Assembly: GCA_018398805.1 (NCBI GenBank)
Contig: JAGFBZ010002033.1
Location: 434,001-498,000 of the forward strand
Source of the DNA: Hirundichthys speculiger
Taxonomy: Eukaryota > Chordata > Actinopteri > Beloniformes > Exocoetidae
Length of the DNA: 64,000 nucleotides
Reading direction: 5' to 3'
Positions 31,715 through 44,080 of the stretch are shown here, piece by piece. Below the pieces are notes generated by a model. The model did no database searches. It was given only the letters and a program-made list of their open reading frames with translations, and was not told the DNA's origin. The position numbers were made by a program, and so were the translations under genes. How positions within the stretch are numbered: the first letter of the stretch is position 1; the number at the start of each line of letters is the position of its first letter.

Positions 31715-34424
31715 AGGTGACTGGATACTGAGGCCTGCTCTTGGTTGTATGTGTATGTTTGAGAAAAACAAACATAAAAGCGAGAGAAAGAAAGTGAAAC
31801 AGAGTTTACAAAACTGAACCAAAATAACAAATGCCAAGTTGTACATTTTTAGCATAAATCTCTCTTAAACCCTTACCCTCAGCAATGCAGTCAGTTCTTT
31901 TCTTCTTTTAAGGGAAATAGATGAAAAGCACATAAACAGTGGAGCAGAGAGACTTGCCAGCAGTTTTTAAAAAGTTTCTTATTTGAATAAAAAGTTAGTT
32001 CCAAATCCTGAGAAAAACCAGTTAATAGGGTTGAATTGAACCCCTAAAGTGATGACCAACAGTCTAACTTTTATCTTCCTTGTCACAAAATCAAAGATCT
32101 ATTTATTTAATGTTTTTGCTGTAAGTTTCTTACTGTTCACTGTAATAGAGATGTGGGAAGTAGGAAAGGATAGAGAAAATGAATTTGTGATGCATGAGTC
32201 TGAATAATTTAGAATAATTTAAAGGCAGTAAAGGAAAAGAAAAGAAAACTTTTAAATTAAAAATTGTCTTTGATTTGTTGATACAGTGAAATAGTCAGAG
32301 CTGAATAAAGACCAGTTGATGGACAAAGGGTCGGAAAGAGTAAGACAACAGGGTGAAACGGGAGAGCCATCCAGCAGAGAGAAAGATGGCGGCTGGCAGA
32401 GAGAGACAGACGGAGCTTGTTTGCTCAGGCATTGATTCGGGGCCCCCCGAGGCTGCGTCTTCCATTTACCAATTTGTGTCTTTCCTACACTCATCCTCAC
32501 CTCCGCCCATCTTCTCTCTCTCTGGCAGATCATTTGTAGGGAACAAACAACGCCGCTCGGGAACACCGGACCCTTGGTTGCCAGGCAACCTCACACTGAC
32601 TTGATGGAGTAGAAGCAACTTCAGAGACCTCTGTGAGAATAGTATCAAGGCTGTTATTAAACTGGAGTCCCTATAACCCCCCCCACCCCACCACCACCAC
32701 AACCACACACACACACAGATGTGTGTGTGAACGCAAGAAAAGTGCACATATATTATATGTGCCTACACGTGTTAAAAAAGATATAATGTACAACCTCTGT
32801 TTCTTTCACCTAACCAAAAGCTAACAGATGGTTATTACAGATAGTATGTCTTGTACTTCAGTCTTGTCAAACTTCTCCTTCATCGCCTTCTCTGGCTTTT
32901 TTTTATGAAGTATAGAGGAAGTGTTTCCTCTCTCCTCCCTGCTAAAGATGAGTGTGTGGCTTTGATAATAACAGAGACGGTTATTAATTAGAGGGAGAAG
33001 AGGCTCCCTGTCTTTAATTCACCACCATGCCACATGGAGCTGAGATGAAGAACGCTAATATGAGGGTGTGCATGCACGTGGCGGTGAGCATTTTATTCCA
33101 ATTTTTGTTTTAGATGTTGTTTTAGATGTTGTTTTAGATTGAGTTTTCACTTTTAGATTTTTGTCTACGTGATTTTTGTGTAAAATACTTTACATTTTTT
33201 TTGGTTTCTTTTTTTTTTTTTTTTTTTCTCCACTCATGTGCCTCTATACAGCGTGCACCTTGGGTACTTTCCCACTTGGCCCATCTCAAAAATCGCCTCT
33301 GGTAAATCTATAAATCAAATAGTTTCTAGACATGAGCTAGTTTCAACATAGTGATTTATTTAATTGATTTGAACGTAGGCTTTCAACTGGTACATTTACA
33401 AACTTTCACCATTAACAACAGATGCTACCTTGATGGCCCAGAGAAGAAAACACTGCTCATTTTCTCATGATTCTGAAACTTGTATGTACCTGCTTGATTA
33501 TTGCTTCAGTCAATCATGTTTGGGTCGTCCTCTTTTTAACATCTTTTAATTTATAAATATTTATCAATGATGCTGTGGCGACACCAGCTTCTGAAGTGGC
33601 TGGGTCTTCGTACAGACACACACACACACACATCCCCTGCACACCACTGTTTGTATCTCTTCAAAGCTCATGAAGAAGACAGGCACACTTATTTCCAACA
33701 CTTAGCTCACCATTTAGGGCCTATGGGACACTGGAAATGTTCATGTTTCTTTTGTCGATGTTACAAAAAGGAAAAAGAAATTAAGAAAGAAAAAGAAAAA
33801 AATTGATTTTTTTTATAAAATGTTTTTATTACCAGTTTCTAAATATCCTCTCTGAGAAACTGGGAAGCTCAAGTAGAGTTGTTTTTTTTTTTTTTTTTCA
33901 GGCATTTCTGATGCACTTCATGCCATCCGGTGCATGTGCTCTAGGTATAAAGAGCAGTATGTGGAGCCTTGACAATCCAGAGGTTATGAGTCTTTCAAGT
34001 CTAGGAATGATGATTAAAGGGTCTTGGAGCTACATGCCAATCATCTGTGACACGGGGGTGTGGTGAGATCTGATGTCTGCTTTTGGAGCTTTGGAGAGAC
34101 AGAAATATCAGTCCACTCCAGCTTTGAGACAGTCATGTGAAGAATAAACCCTATCCCCTTTAAATCTCAACAATTAAGCATTAAGATATAATAACAAAAA
34201 GCATCCAGTCCCTACAAGGTTTCAAATAAAGAACAATACAGTTAGCTCTCTTCAAAGTCAGGCTGTGAAGTGCTCAGAGAAACTGTTAAAAAAAACAAAA
34301 AAAAGTGTAGATGATTGGTCATAAGGCAAAGTACCACAGATGAAAACCACATATGGCATATTGCTAAAAATATATCAATCAAAAAAAAATGAATAAATTA
34401 TTTTTTAAATGGGTAAAGAGGACA
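31715..34424. other. No gene; several simple repeats
   Basis: Contains an interrupted (CCA)n/(CA)n tract near 32682-32720, a 12-bp unit ttgttttagatg repeated about three times near 33108-33142, poly-T runs near 33207-33228 and 33881-33898, and a (CA)n tract near 33617-33632. No frame shows a recognisable domain. Confidence 0.5.
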
Positions 34425-35400
34425 TGATTGGGGTTTGTTTTGCAGCCGCCTGAACTGAGTGATTTGCAGTCATTCAGTCAACCATGAACTTCTCAAAGTT
34501 TCCAAAAGTCAAATCTGAGAGCATCGGTTTAACCTCTCAAGCTTGGCTGATATTGGGTGAAGGCAACGATTCCAAGCACACCAGGAAGTCCACAACAGAA
34601 CAGATGAAAAAGTCAAAGTCAAGATCGATGTCATATTGATTTATATGGAACATTTGAAAACAACAAGGTTGACCAAGGTGCTTTACAATTGATAACATTT
34701 CTAATTTATAAAACTATAAGGAAATATAATACGATAAAGTATGTAAAACACAATAAATGATAATAAATGAACATTAAAATAGAAAACCAGTGCAGCCCTC
34801 TGTAAATGGTCTAACTTGGTGTAATACTCAAGAGGATGAAATCAGTTTTAAGCAGAGATGTGAATATGTCTAGATAGGTGGAATATGTCTTCGCATTAAT
34901 GGAGACCTAAACTGGTCCTCTGCAGCCACGGCAACAGCTTCATCACCTCTGTTTCTAGGATTAGCTCGCTGGATGACCACAATGCTCTTACAAGGGTGTA
35001 GAAGTATAGATCCAATAAAAGAGAAGTTGCCCGTCCATTTAAATCTTTAAAATAAAATATAAATAATGGTAAAAATCCTAAGAAAAAAAGAAACTAGGTG
35101 TTACAGTGAACTACTCGATCCAGACTTTAGCCTGACTAAAATGATGTTGCAGAACATGAAGAGAACTGAGCTGAGGTAATGCTGGAAGAAAAAAATGGGG
35201 CAAAATTTGTCCACAAAGTTGTGACAGACTGATAATGTCATACAGAAGAAAGATGACTTCAAGTTATGTCCTCTTAAGATGGTTCTACAAGCTACTGACT
35301 CATGGAGTTTACTTAGTTTTTCCATTACTCTGCTTCTGCAGTTTTTGCTTAAATTCTGATAAAGAAATGACGCAGTGCAACATGTTATCTGCTGTTTTGC
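34425..35400 (+). pseudogene. Tc1-like transposase C-terminal half, split by a LINE
   Basis: At 34425-34611 the sequence follows the middle of a fish Tc1-like transposase gene (ggggtttgttttgcagccgc, then caaccatgaacttctc and gattccaagcacaccaggaa). The downstream part of the same gene and its terminal region resume at about 35155 (agactgataatgtcatacag, ggttctacaagctactga, then the terminal ttagtttttccattac). The intervening about 540 bases are an antisense LINE 3' end. The frame is broken by stops. The N-terminal DNA-binding half is absent. Confidence 0.6.
34612..35150 (-). mobile_element. LINE 3' end inserted antisense into a Tc1 fragment
   Basis: On the minus strand, the right half has decayed coding resembling the C-terminal end of CR1/L2-group reverse transcriptases. 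After this comes a UTR with gtaaagcaccttggtcaacc, a (cttgactttgac)-type tail and the Tc1 junction. The tail lies at the left, consistent with antisense insertion. No clean TSD was found. Confidence 0.5.
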
Positions 35401-36839
35401 ATCTGAAATTGTAATTACCTAATGTTCTTATGTCCTGATTTTCTTATGGAAAACCTCATAACTCTAACTTTGTACTTGAAAAAAAAAGTAAAAAGTGTAG
35501 TAAAAAGTGTATTACATTCCAGCCAGGCTTGAAAATGCCTGGTCCGTTTCAGATTTGCGGTATTAACAGAGACGTACTCTGGCTTTTCTGGCTCCAGCAT
35601 GCTGGCAATGACAGCTGTTGGAAGTAAGCAGTGGACTAATGTGATAAATGCACAGGAAAATAATATCCTTCTGATAATCATCCATGTGTCTCAGCATGGG
35701 CCTCAGACAGTCATTTAAACAAAAAAAAAAAGAAAAATCACTTGTTGATCTTAGCGTTTTTCCTGAATTAATATTTTCCCTGCATAATATTCCTGTGGTG
35801 TTTCAGGTAAGAGACCAATTTGGTTGAACAAGGAGGCCAAGTCTGGGAGAGAGTTCAAACAGCTCAGCTTGAGTTTGTTGCTCCACTCACATGTTATATT
35901 CCACTCACTGCTACACACATCCCACACATAAATCACTGTCGTGTGTTTAAGCTGTCTGTGCTCTGCTCATTCTTTTGCGTCATGCCCGCACACACATCCT
36001 GCTTCAGTTCTCTGCTCCCTAGAGTTTCTTGCTAGGGATGGATATTGTTAAGATTTCTCCTTTCACTCTTTCCAAGGCTTGTTACCAACTCACAGCACTA
36101 AGCAGAGTACTCATATTCATTTTTGGAGGAAAAAGTAAACACACTGAGGAAGACATCAGCTATCTAACTGTTGCTTAAAAAAAATTAAAAGAAAATAACT
36201 TGCACTTGCCTCATGTTCTCCTGTTGTGCTTTAGCTCCATATGAGACAGGTATGCACAAGTACAAACACAACAACTATAATGTGGAAGGGCCAATTTTGG
36301 GTTGTTTTCACTGAGGCACAGTGGACTGGAAACTGCATTAGAATAACTAGATTTAGGTGACCCGCCCACTAAATACAGTTTGTGTTGGACATCATAGATT
36401 CATGTTCTTAATAACTTCATTTACTTCAAAATAAAAGCACTTCTCTGAAGTTTCTTTTGTGTAGAAACAAGAAACTGTAGCTTCATCTTCCATCTTCGAA
36501 GATCTTCAAAGTGTCTTCAAAGCTTCAGAGTTTCATGGATAATGCTTTTGATTGAATTTGTCATTACGATCATTTGCCCCCTTACCAATTTTTTTAAAGA
36601 AATGTTTTGTAGCTGTGTAATGCAAACTGGATTTATATTAACAAATGAAATAAAGCTGGCAAGAAATTTAAAAAAAAAAAAAGTAATATCTTGGGGTTCA
36701 TAAAGGAAAGACATAAAAGTAAATGTATGAATTCCTGCACTGTTTTTTTTTTTTTTTTTTTTAAACTTGCATTCTCCAAATGTTCCAGCTCTTTCAGATT
36801 TGGGATCATAAGAACAGACCAGACATTATTTTATTCATA
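35401..36839. other. No gene recognised
   Basis: AT-rich sequence with A/T runs (near 35479, 35721, 36670 and 36741-36761). No recognisable frame. Confidence 0.45.
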
Positions 36840-37206
36840 TACAGTCATGGAAAAATTATTAGACCACCATTTTTTCTTCACTTTCTTGTTCATTTTAATA
36901 CCTGGTACCACTAAACATCATCATGTGACTAAAACAGACAGAAAAGAAAACACTGAATGCATAAAAGCAGTGTTTTTGGCAGTACAACGCCATAGCTATT
37001 GATTTAAAACTTAAGTGATTTAGGTTATAATCAAGAAAACCATGGAAAATGGTAAGATATCAGCTCTTAAATAAAACTCTTATGAGCAATCTTTGTGGTT
37101 ATCGTTATGTTTGTCCAAACAAATGTACCTTTAGTTGTACCAGGCATTAAAATGAACACAAACTGAAGAAAACAAGGGTGGTCTAATAATTTTTTCCATG
37201 ACTGTA
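36840..37206. mobile_element. Tc1/mariner MITE (363 bp), TIRs about 75 bp
   Basis: The element at 36842-37204 is flanked by TA. Both ends begin cagtcatgg followed by a run of A, then attattagaccacc, and the similarity continues for about 75 bases to cctggtac. It has no transposase. Long TIRs and a TA target fit a non-autonomous Tc1/mariner family. Confidence 0.85.
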
Positions 37207-37499
37207 TGTATGAGCAATATACCCATCTCTTCCACTCTTGACTTTTAAATGACAAAAATAATTTGAATGTCTTTGTGTCCTTGCAATGTTCATAGACTGA
37301 AGAAGAAAACAGCTAGTTTCAAGTATGTCTACTGTCATCATCAATGTTTAGTTATAGAAATAGTAAAACAAATTTAGACAGTTTGCCTGCAGCCCCTAAA
37401 GACTTATCTTCCCGAGTCTGGATGAGCCGAAACAGAACCTCTGAATTTCTGAGTGACAGTTAAGATGATTTCTAGTAAAGTGCCAATTGAGTTTTTATT
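37207..37499. other. No gene seen
   Basis: Short AT-rich spacer between the Tc1/mariner MITE and the hAT-like composite. Confidence 0.4.
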
Positions 37500-38268
37500 A
37501 GGGCTGGGCAAGTTAAAGCGTTATTATTGCATTAACTCATTAATTTATTAATGCCGACATTTATTTTATCGCACGTTAACGCACGTTGCTCACATGCTTT
37601 TGTTTTGAAAAGTGAGTGAAAACAGTCAACAGTTAACAGAACGCAATCTTCCACCTCCCTAAACCCGGATCTTACGTGCGTATGATCCAGTTGTTACCAG
37701 ATGTGCGTCTTGGCGCAGCTGATGTGCTTTTTAAAATACTGCAGAATGAATCGTTGGATGCACATTTAAAGATCACGAACAATTAATGTTCCTGTCCCTC
37801 CTCGACCTCCAACAGTTTCAGACATATCAGAAATAAATTCCCGCATCCAACCTTTTCCAACTTGACAAAGATCTCCTTGGTTTCCTCCACAGCAAACATC
37901 TGAATGAGATCATGCCACAGCTGTACAGACTGACGTGTCTGGCCGTGACTATTCCCACATCCACCACAACTGCTGACCAGGACATCCTCTAACCTCAAGA
38001 GAATAAAAACATATGCAAGTAATACGGTGATGCGTAATCGACAGGTAGAGCCAGTTGTGCACGTCCACATGTGACCAGGTGGACGCACATTTATGCCATT
38101 TGGATCGCGCTCTTTTACGTGCCGACATGCGAGTTGCGCTTTCCGCAAACTTGGTATCTTGCGATCGCGGGTAGCAGGTGGTCTGAAACTGTACCGAATC
38201 CGTACCGAAACTGTGACACAAAAACCGCGGTACGGACCGTACCGTGAGCCACCTGTACTATTGCATCC

Positions 38269-38270
<2 letters not shown>
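37500..38270. mobile_element. hAT-like composite containing dispersed repeat R1, copy 2
   Basis: The left end near 37499 reads tagggctgggcaagttaaagcg, and the right end reads gcatccctaatat, both resembling hAT termini but not of one family. The 8-bp flanks do not match. Positions 37624-37880 are the second copy of repeat R1 (copy 1 at 706-960). Near the right end are cggtacgg-type words. Minus-strand frames contain a basic MSARKRARSKWHK segment but no identifiable domain. Two merged or overlapping elements are likely. Confidence 0.5.

Positions 38271-38356
<86 letters not shown>
38271..38356. repeat. (TA)n microsatellite, about 86 bp
   Basis: Almost pure TA repeat with one irregularity near 38345. 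It sits exactly between the hAT-like composite and the 5' end of the truncated Rex1 element. Confidence 0.97.
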
Positions 38357-40345
38357 GCCCTTGGGAAAAATTGCTGCCCTTGGGAAAAATTATCCAGAGC
38401 CATGGCATAAACCTTCATTGCTACGCTGATGATACGCAGCTGTACTTATCTATGAAACCAGAGGAAACAAAACCTTTGGCTAAACTTCAAGGGTGTCTTA
38501 ATGATATTAAGTCCTGGATGTCCTCTAACTTTTTGCTTCTAAACTCGGATAAAACAGAGGTTATTGTCTTTGGTCCCAAACACCTGAGGAATGGATTGAC
38601 TGGATTTACGCTGGCTTCCAGCACAGTTGCGAAAAACCTTGGAGTTATTTTTGATCAGGATATGTCATTTAAGCAGCATATCAATCAGGTTTGCAAGACT
38701 GCCTTTTTTCATCTCCGAAATATTGCCAAAATTAGGAGCATCCTCTCCCAGGGTGATGCCGAAAAATTTAATCCACGCGTTTGTTAGCTCTAGACTGGAT
38801 TACTGTAATGCGCTGTTAGCAGGATGTCCGAAAAGCTCGCTAAATAGCCTTCAATTGATCCAGAACGCAGCAGCGAGGGTGCTGACAGGAATCCGCAAGC
38901 GAGATCACATCTCTCCCGTGTTAGCCTCCCTCCATTGGCTTCCCGTGAAATTTAGAATTGAGTTTAAAATTCTGCTTCTCGCATTTAAGGCCCTTAATGG
39001 CCTAGCTCCGCGCTATTTACAAGACTTGATAGCTCGTTATGCTCCTAATAGAGCTCTCCGCTCTCAGAGTGCAGGATTACTCGTCGTTCCTAGAATATCT
39101 AAAAGTAGGTTTGGAGGACGGGGCCTTCTGCTACCAGGCACCTTTTTTATGGAACCAGCTACCAGTTTGGGTTAAGGAGGCTGATACTATCTCCATCTTT
39201 AAAACTAAATTGAAAACATTTCTGTTCAGTAAAGCCTACAATTAGTCTTAACTATAGTGTGTAGGGGCTAATAGTTATAACTATAGTTGTAGTAGTAAGA
39301 CTAGAGTAGCTCGTCTTAATCACAGCTTCGTCATAGTTATGCTGCTATAGGCCTACGCTACAGGGAGACACCAGCATGATCTGCTGAGTGGTGTCTCCAC
39401 TGCTCTTCTCCTTTTTCTTCCCTTTCTTCCTCCCTTCCTCCTCCTCCAGCTCATTTATAATTATTTGGGAGCACCCTGCTACTGAAACTGTGCTCCATTT
39501 TCTTTGCTTTCCTGTGTTTGTTGTGCTGTTTCTGCCCCCTTTTCTCTTTGTGTATTTGCAGGCCAGAGTTTCCTGGGTTTCATGCTGACTTGCAGTTCCA
39601 TCCACTGTCCATCCCGGGCTTCTCCTCCACTTGTGTTTGGGTACCGACTGGCGTGGTGATCGGCGACCTGGTCCTCTGGCCATCTCATCCCAGTGCTGCT
39701 GCCTCCATCTGTTTATGTTTATATATTGCATCCTTTTGCTTGAAATCCTACCCTTCTCTTTTCTTAAACCCAAACCCCTTCCTCCTCCCCCTTCTCTCAC
39801 ACACCTCACCTACACCCCACCCGCACATTACTGATACTCAAGAGCCTATCATGGCTCATTACGCTGACCACACGCCCAAGGGCCCTCCATAGCTCGCTTG
39901 CATTCACCCTACAACAATTCCACTACTTCTTTATTTTTATTTTTACTTTTTCTGTGCTCTCCTCTCTCTGTCCTACATCCTCTTTCTGTCCTCCATCTTC
40001 TCTCTGTCCTACATCCTCTCTCTGTCCTGTCTCCCCTCTTTTTCTTTCTTTACCCGGCTGGCCTTCGGCAGGAAGGTCCCCCCATATGAGCCAGGTCCTG
40101 CTCAAGGTTTCTTCCTCTTAAAGTGGAGTTTTTCCTTGCCACTGTTTGGTATAAAGGTTTTTTTTTCTCCCTACGTGGGAGTTTTTTACCTGCCATTATC
40201 ATTGATTGGATTTAATTATATAATCTTAGTTGATGATATTTGCTCGGGGGTCATGCTCTGGGTCTCTGTAAAGCGCCTAGAGACAATTGTCATTGTAACA
40301 GCTATTGTAACGCTATATAAATAAAATTGAATTGAAAAAATTGAA
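38357..40345 (+). mobile_element. Rex1-like LINE, 5'-truncated
   Basis: The element starts at the (TA)n tract inside the reverse transcriptase gene and ends with the diagnostic 3' UTR and tail ctgtaaagcgcctagagaca through aataaaattgaattg. The 3' UTR (39246-40345) contains C/T-rich repeated ctctctgtcctacatc words. Two further copies of this 3' end occur in the window (10 kb sense, 20.4 kb antisense). Confidence 0.85.
38371..39245 (+). pseudogene. Rex1-like reverse transcriptase, C-terminal part
   Basis: The protein starts in the catalytic palm. HCYADDTQLYLS gives the YADD active-site motif (near 38420), followed by the LNSDKTEVIVFG block and LGVIFDQDMSFKQHI (the thumb region). Then comes SRLDYCNALLAG, LHWLPV and the C-terminal FLWNQLPVWVKEA segment. 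Three frames are used, so at least two frameshifts (near 38760 and 39120) break the gene. The N-terminal endonuclease and the fingers of the reverse transcriptase are absent through 5' truncation. The enzyme would have primed reverse transcription of the LINE RNA at nicked DNA. This copy cannot be functional. Confidence 0.85.
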
Positions 40346-43012
40346 TATAACTTTATTTTCTTAACTTAAAGTTAAGTGAGTGCTTTCTATCTCTACTATA
40401 GTTGAGTCAGTATAGAGGTTTGTCAGAGTAGTTATAGTTAGCACCGTGTCTACAAACGTTCCTGTTAGCATCCATGTGGTCCTGGCAGGTTCTGAGTCCT
40501 GAGTCCTGATTGATGCCACTTTCTCACAGCGATTGTGGTATAAATCCGCTCTGATCCTGTTTTCAATCCGCCTCCACTCTCCAGCTGTGCATTCCGTGAT
40601 CTAACGAAGGCGTAAAATTCCCTCCATGGTGTGTGTTTTCACAAAGCATTACAGCATTCCACAGTCAACAGTCAAAAACAAGCCACTAATTTCTCTGGTC
40701 AGTGGATGCTTTATTCAGTTGGTGCTGAATACCTGGTTGTTCCTGTGAGACACACAAGCTGGTGCTGACCTCAGTTTCCCTGTTGCTGGTGTTTGGGGTG
40801 CTACAGCAGCTGCAGGAGGGAGCTGCTGTCCAGCCTCACCAGTGGGAAAATGCCAGCCTTGCTTCAGCTGAAAACCCTTCCTGGTTGCTAATCGAGGCAG
40901 CGGGGTTTGACCTGTAGCTAGTGCCCCAGGTTGAGTGGCAGCGGCCTTGAACACCTTGTCAGACAGCCTGCCAGCCGTAATACAACTTTCTGTAATTGCA
41001 GTTCTCACAACAATCGTTTTGCCCCCATTATTCCTCCTTCTTAACCTTACTCCTTAACAGTTTGGAGAAGCTCAACTGTGAAGCTTACTTTCTTTTTAGA
41101 AATGTGATATTCATCTGTCTGTATCCTAAATGCTCTGGACTTACTCACAGCAGTTGTTTTGATTTTTTTTTTCTCTTTTCGACTCACTCCTTTCTTAATT
41201 CAGTTGCTTGTACTGTTGATGCAACGATTCACCTTTTACCCTCAGCATCTCCAAAATGTGAAAACACCACCAGTTCGGTACTGCCCCCAAAAGTTTCTAT
41301 ATACATACACACTTCCCTTTTTTTTATAGATTCTGGGGTGTACAGTGTGATGGCCTAACAGAAACGTCTCCATGGAGCGTGATTTTTTTTTTTCTTTTAA
41401 TCTTAAAAGAACCAGAGCCCTCTACACACAATCACTGTTCAAAGAAAATTAAATGTCTTCCTGATGTTACACAGTTGCAGTAATGTAAGAAGTATTTCAA
41501 ATACACTCTATCAGATTTGCTGAGCTTCATACTGGAGCCTTAAGTTTGGGGTTTGTTTTTATAATTATCTGTAACACATCATTCACTCATACATCATTGC
41601 ATGTCCACCCATAACTCATTTTTCTTTTCTTTTTGTTCAAGGCTCAAGTCCACGTCCACCCCAGGGATATTAACAGTGAACTGAAACACAAAGAAATAAA
41701 GGTATGATTATTATGACCTAAATAAAAACAGTAATTTGATTTAAGAAAAACCAAGCATAAAACAGCATATTTCTTGAGTTGGACATCACTGACATTTGTC
41801 TAAGAGAGGAATGTCTCCAGCAGTAATGTCTCCAGGTTGGTCCTGACACCATCTCTTACAGGGTGATGTGTTTGTCAACAGCATTTTGAAAAAAAAAGGG
41901 ACTGTTGTGTGAATGGAGGTGCAATGAGAAGGTGCTAAAAACTGAGACCATTTCACACAAATCACGATGGCGAGAGACTTTCTATTTACCACAAACTCAT
42001 CTCACGTTTTCTTTCACCTAAACCTCAAATGAAGAGACACAGCTTCTCTCCAGCTGTTGCTCAATGTTTCAGTGTGAGACAAAAATATTCTAAAATAACC
42101 ATTGTCATTTTATGGTGACAGACATAAAACTAAATACAGTATGATTCGCCTTTTATTGCACTTTTGGCTCCACGCAGATTGGATCAAATTTGCCACCAGG
42201 ATGCCTGTGGCACTAAAGCTGTTGGTTGGAGCCTGTTTTACCATGGCGACCCTGTTCATTTGCTTTGGAGCCCAGGGGGAGGCAGAGAAGAGTGAGGTCA
42301 AAAGGAATTGGAAAAGCTGATCCTTTTCCAAAAGCAGTTAAATGGCATTCTAATAACCTTGAGACCCTCACTTGGACCTGCCTCTGAAAATGGCCCGGGG
42401 CCAAGGGAGGTGCGCTTGCATTTTATTTGTTGTGTATTTGTTTGTGCCCGAGTACATGACTGATGAAGAAAATGAAGCATGAACAAGCCACTGATCACTC
42501 ATCCTGCATAAGCAATGCGGCCTCAAAGGTGAGCAAAGAGGGCTGGCTCTTTTAAACCTCGATTAAAAACACAGATTTACAGTACAGATTAGGTGTGATT
42601 GATTACAAGAGAAGTACACAAGCAAGATAAATCAACATTTCCTTTTGTCGTGACCAAAACAAAAAACGGACTTGATTGTATGATGAATATGATGCAGATT
42701 ATAATTTATGATTACTCTGTTTTCCTTTTATTTATTTATTTTATCTTGAATTATCTTGTACACGAAATTTATATAATGAAATGCTATACAAATAAACTTG
42801 CCTTGGCTTATTTGTTAAAAAAACTGTTAAATGTTTTTTAAGGATGATAAATGTAAATTTCATTACAATTTTATGTATCACACACGTGACTTCAGAATAC
42901 TTTCATATACAAAGGAGTTCATTTCATGGTGGACTGAGTGTCTGCAGGGTGTCTCCATTCTATGGTTGAATATGATATGAGGTGTTTGTGCAGGATTGTA
43001 TGTATGTATTTA
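40346..43012. other. No gene recognised; possible LINE tail near 42.8 kb
   Basis: 40440-41010 has a higher GC content and a minus-strand frame of 97 codons (40715-41008) with an alanine/proline-rich translation but no known domain. Around 42745-42815 atgctatacaaataaacttgccttg resembles the 3' tail of a fish LINE. The remainder is unremarkable. Confidence 0.4.
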
Positions 43013-43767
43013 TTACCTCCGCCAAGGAGGTTATGTTTTTGCTGGCATTTATCTGTCTGTCTGTTTGTTTGCTTGCTTGTTTGCTTGCTTGTTTGTTTGT
43101 CTGTGTTCAAGATAACTCAAAAAGTTATAGATGGATTTTGATGAAATTTTCAGAAATGTGAAAAGGAAGAACTGATTTCATTTTGGGTGTGATCCGGAAG
43201 AAATCCTGGATTCTGGATCACCTTCAATTTTTCGATAACATTGCGGTCAATGGGGCCGAAAGTTTTGTTTCTCAATATACCCGCTAAAGGTGGGGTAGGT
43301 GTTTTTGAAAAAACAGTTCCAGCAATCCAACTCAAGTGAGATTTTGAAAATATACACTTCCCTCCCTCCTCCCAAAGGCTCCGCCTCCTCCTCTTCAGCT
43401 CACCCCTCGAAACCACACGATTCACGACTACATGAACCACAGGGAGGGAGGGGTGGGTGGGAGTGCATTGATATTTGATGGACGTATTAGGCAGCCAATG
43501 AAAGTAATGATGATCACTATTTTGATTGGTCAGAGTTTTTCTCTGATTATACCCTCTAGACCGGACCAAAACGTTTCATTTTTTTTTGCAAACATTTTAT
43601 TTCAGTGGGTGCAATGGGAATGTGAAAAGGTTTTCAGGCAATATTGTAAAAAGTGCTGCAAAAAAAAGGGAGGGGTGGGTGGGAGTACATTGATATTTGC
43701 ACTCCTACCCACCTAACTCACCTTTAATTATTGCCCAAAACTCATGAAATTTCACTCAGGGATTGAG
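43013..43767 (+). repeat. Dispersed repeat R2, copy 2, split by a MITE
   Basis: It matches the copy at 7531-7962 from ttacctccgccaaggagg through gcggtcaatggggccgaa. It is interrupted at 43288-43723 and then resumes with ttattgcccaaaactcatgaaattt. The 3' third present in copy 1 (ending gagtgcttttctagtt) is missing. Confidence 0.8.
43284..43727. mobile_element. 436-bp MITE nested in R2, TTAA-type target
   Basis: The element at 43288-43723 has inverted ends aggtggggtaggtg and, from the other side, aggtgagttaggtggg. The flanks are ctaa (43284-43287) and ttaa (43724-43727), while the empty site in the intact R2 copy reads ccgttaattattg. This matches duplication of TTAA with one later change. TTAA targets are typical of piggyBac and Kolobok elements. 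It includes an internal repeat (gggaggggtgggtgggag twice). There is no coding capacity. Confidence 0.85.
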
Positions 43768-43894
43768 TAAACTGTCCCAAGACCAAGAACAGTGTATGAA
43801 AAGTGGTTTGCTCAAAGTAAAATGTGCCAACTAAAGCTGTGCTACTACGTCACTTTTTTGTCTGTGGGAGAACATGAGTGTGAGCACAAATATT

Positions 43895-44080
43895 TGTTTG
43901 CTTTCCGGTGGGGTCTTCAAGCCTTTAGCTGCTGCTCGGGGGTTCTTCTTTCCCTCACTGAGGATTCTTCAGTGTGCTCTTGGAGTCATCTTTTCTGGGT
44001 GGCCTTTTCTGGGAGAAGTAGCCACAGCTCTAATTTCGAATTTCCACCCCGGTGGACAATAAAGATTTATTATTATTAAC
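43895..44080. mobile_element. Transposon debris with a LINE-like tail
   Basis: The segment ggggttcttctttccctcactg through ttggagtcatcttttctggg resembles antisense Tc1-type transposon sequence common in fish. The end cgaatttccaccccggtgga followed by caataaagatttattatta resembles the 3' terminus of L2-like LINEs such as the one ending at 60385. The pieces may be unrelated neighbours. Confidence 0.4.

Noticed and set aside
38115..38429. Long isoleucine/tyrosine frames on both strands across (TA)n tracts (also at 13822-13931 and 52309-52808)
   Set aside because: Pure TA repeat stays open in every frame that reads ATA/TAT. These are not genes.
39345..39892. A 154-codon minus-strand frame and overlapping plus-strand frames
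   Set aside because: They lie inside the 3' UTR of the Rex1 element, and the C/T-rich composition explains the open frames.
40715..41008. A 97-codon minus-strand frame rich in alanine and proline
   Set aside because: No recognisable domain or start context. It may be repeat-derived, but I could not define element borders, so it is only mentioned in the regional entry.
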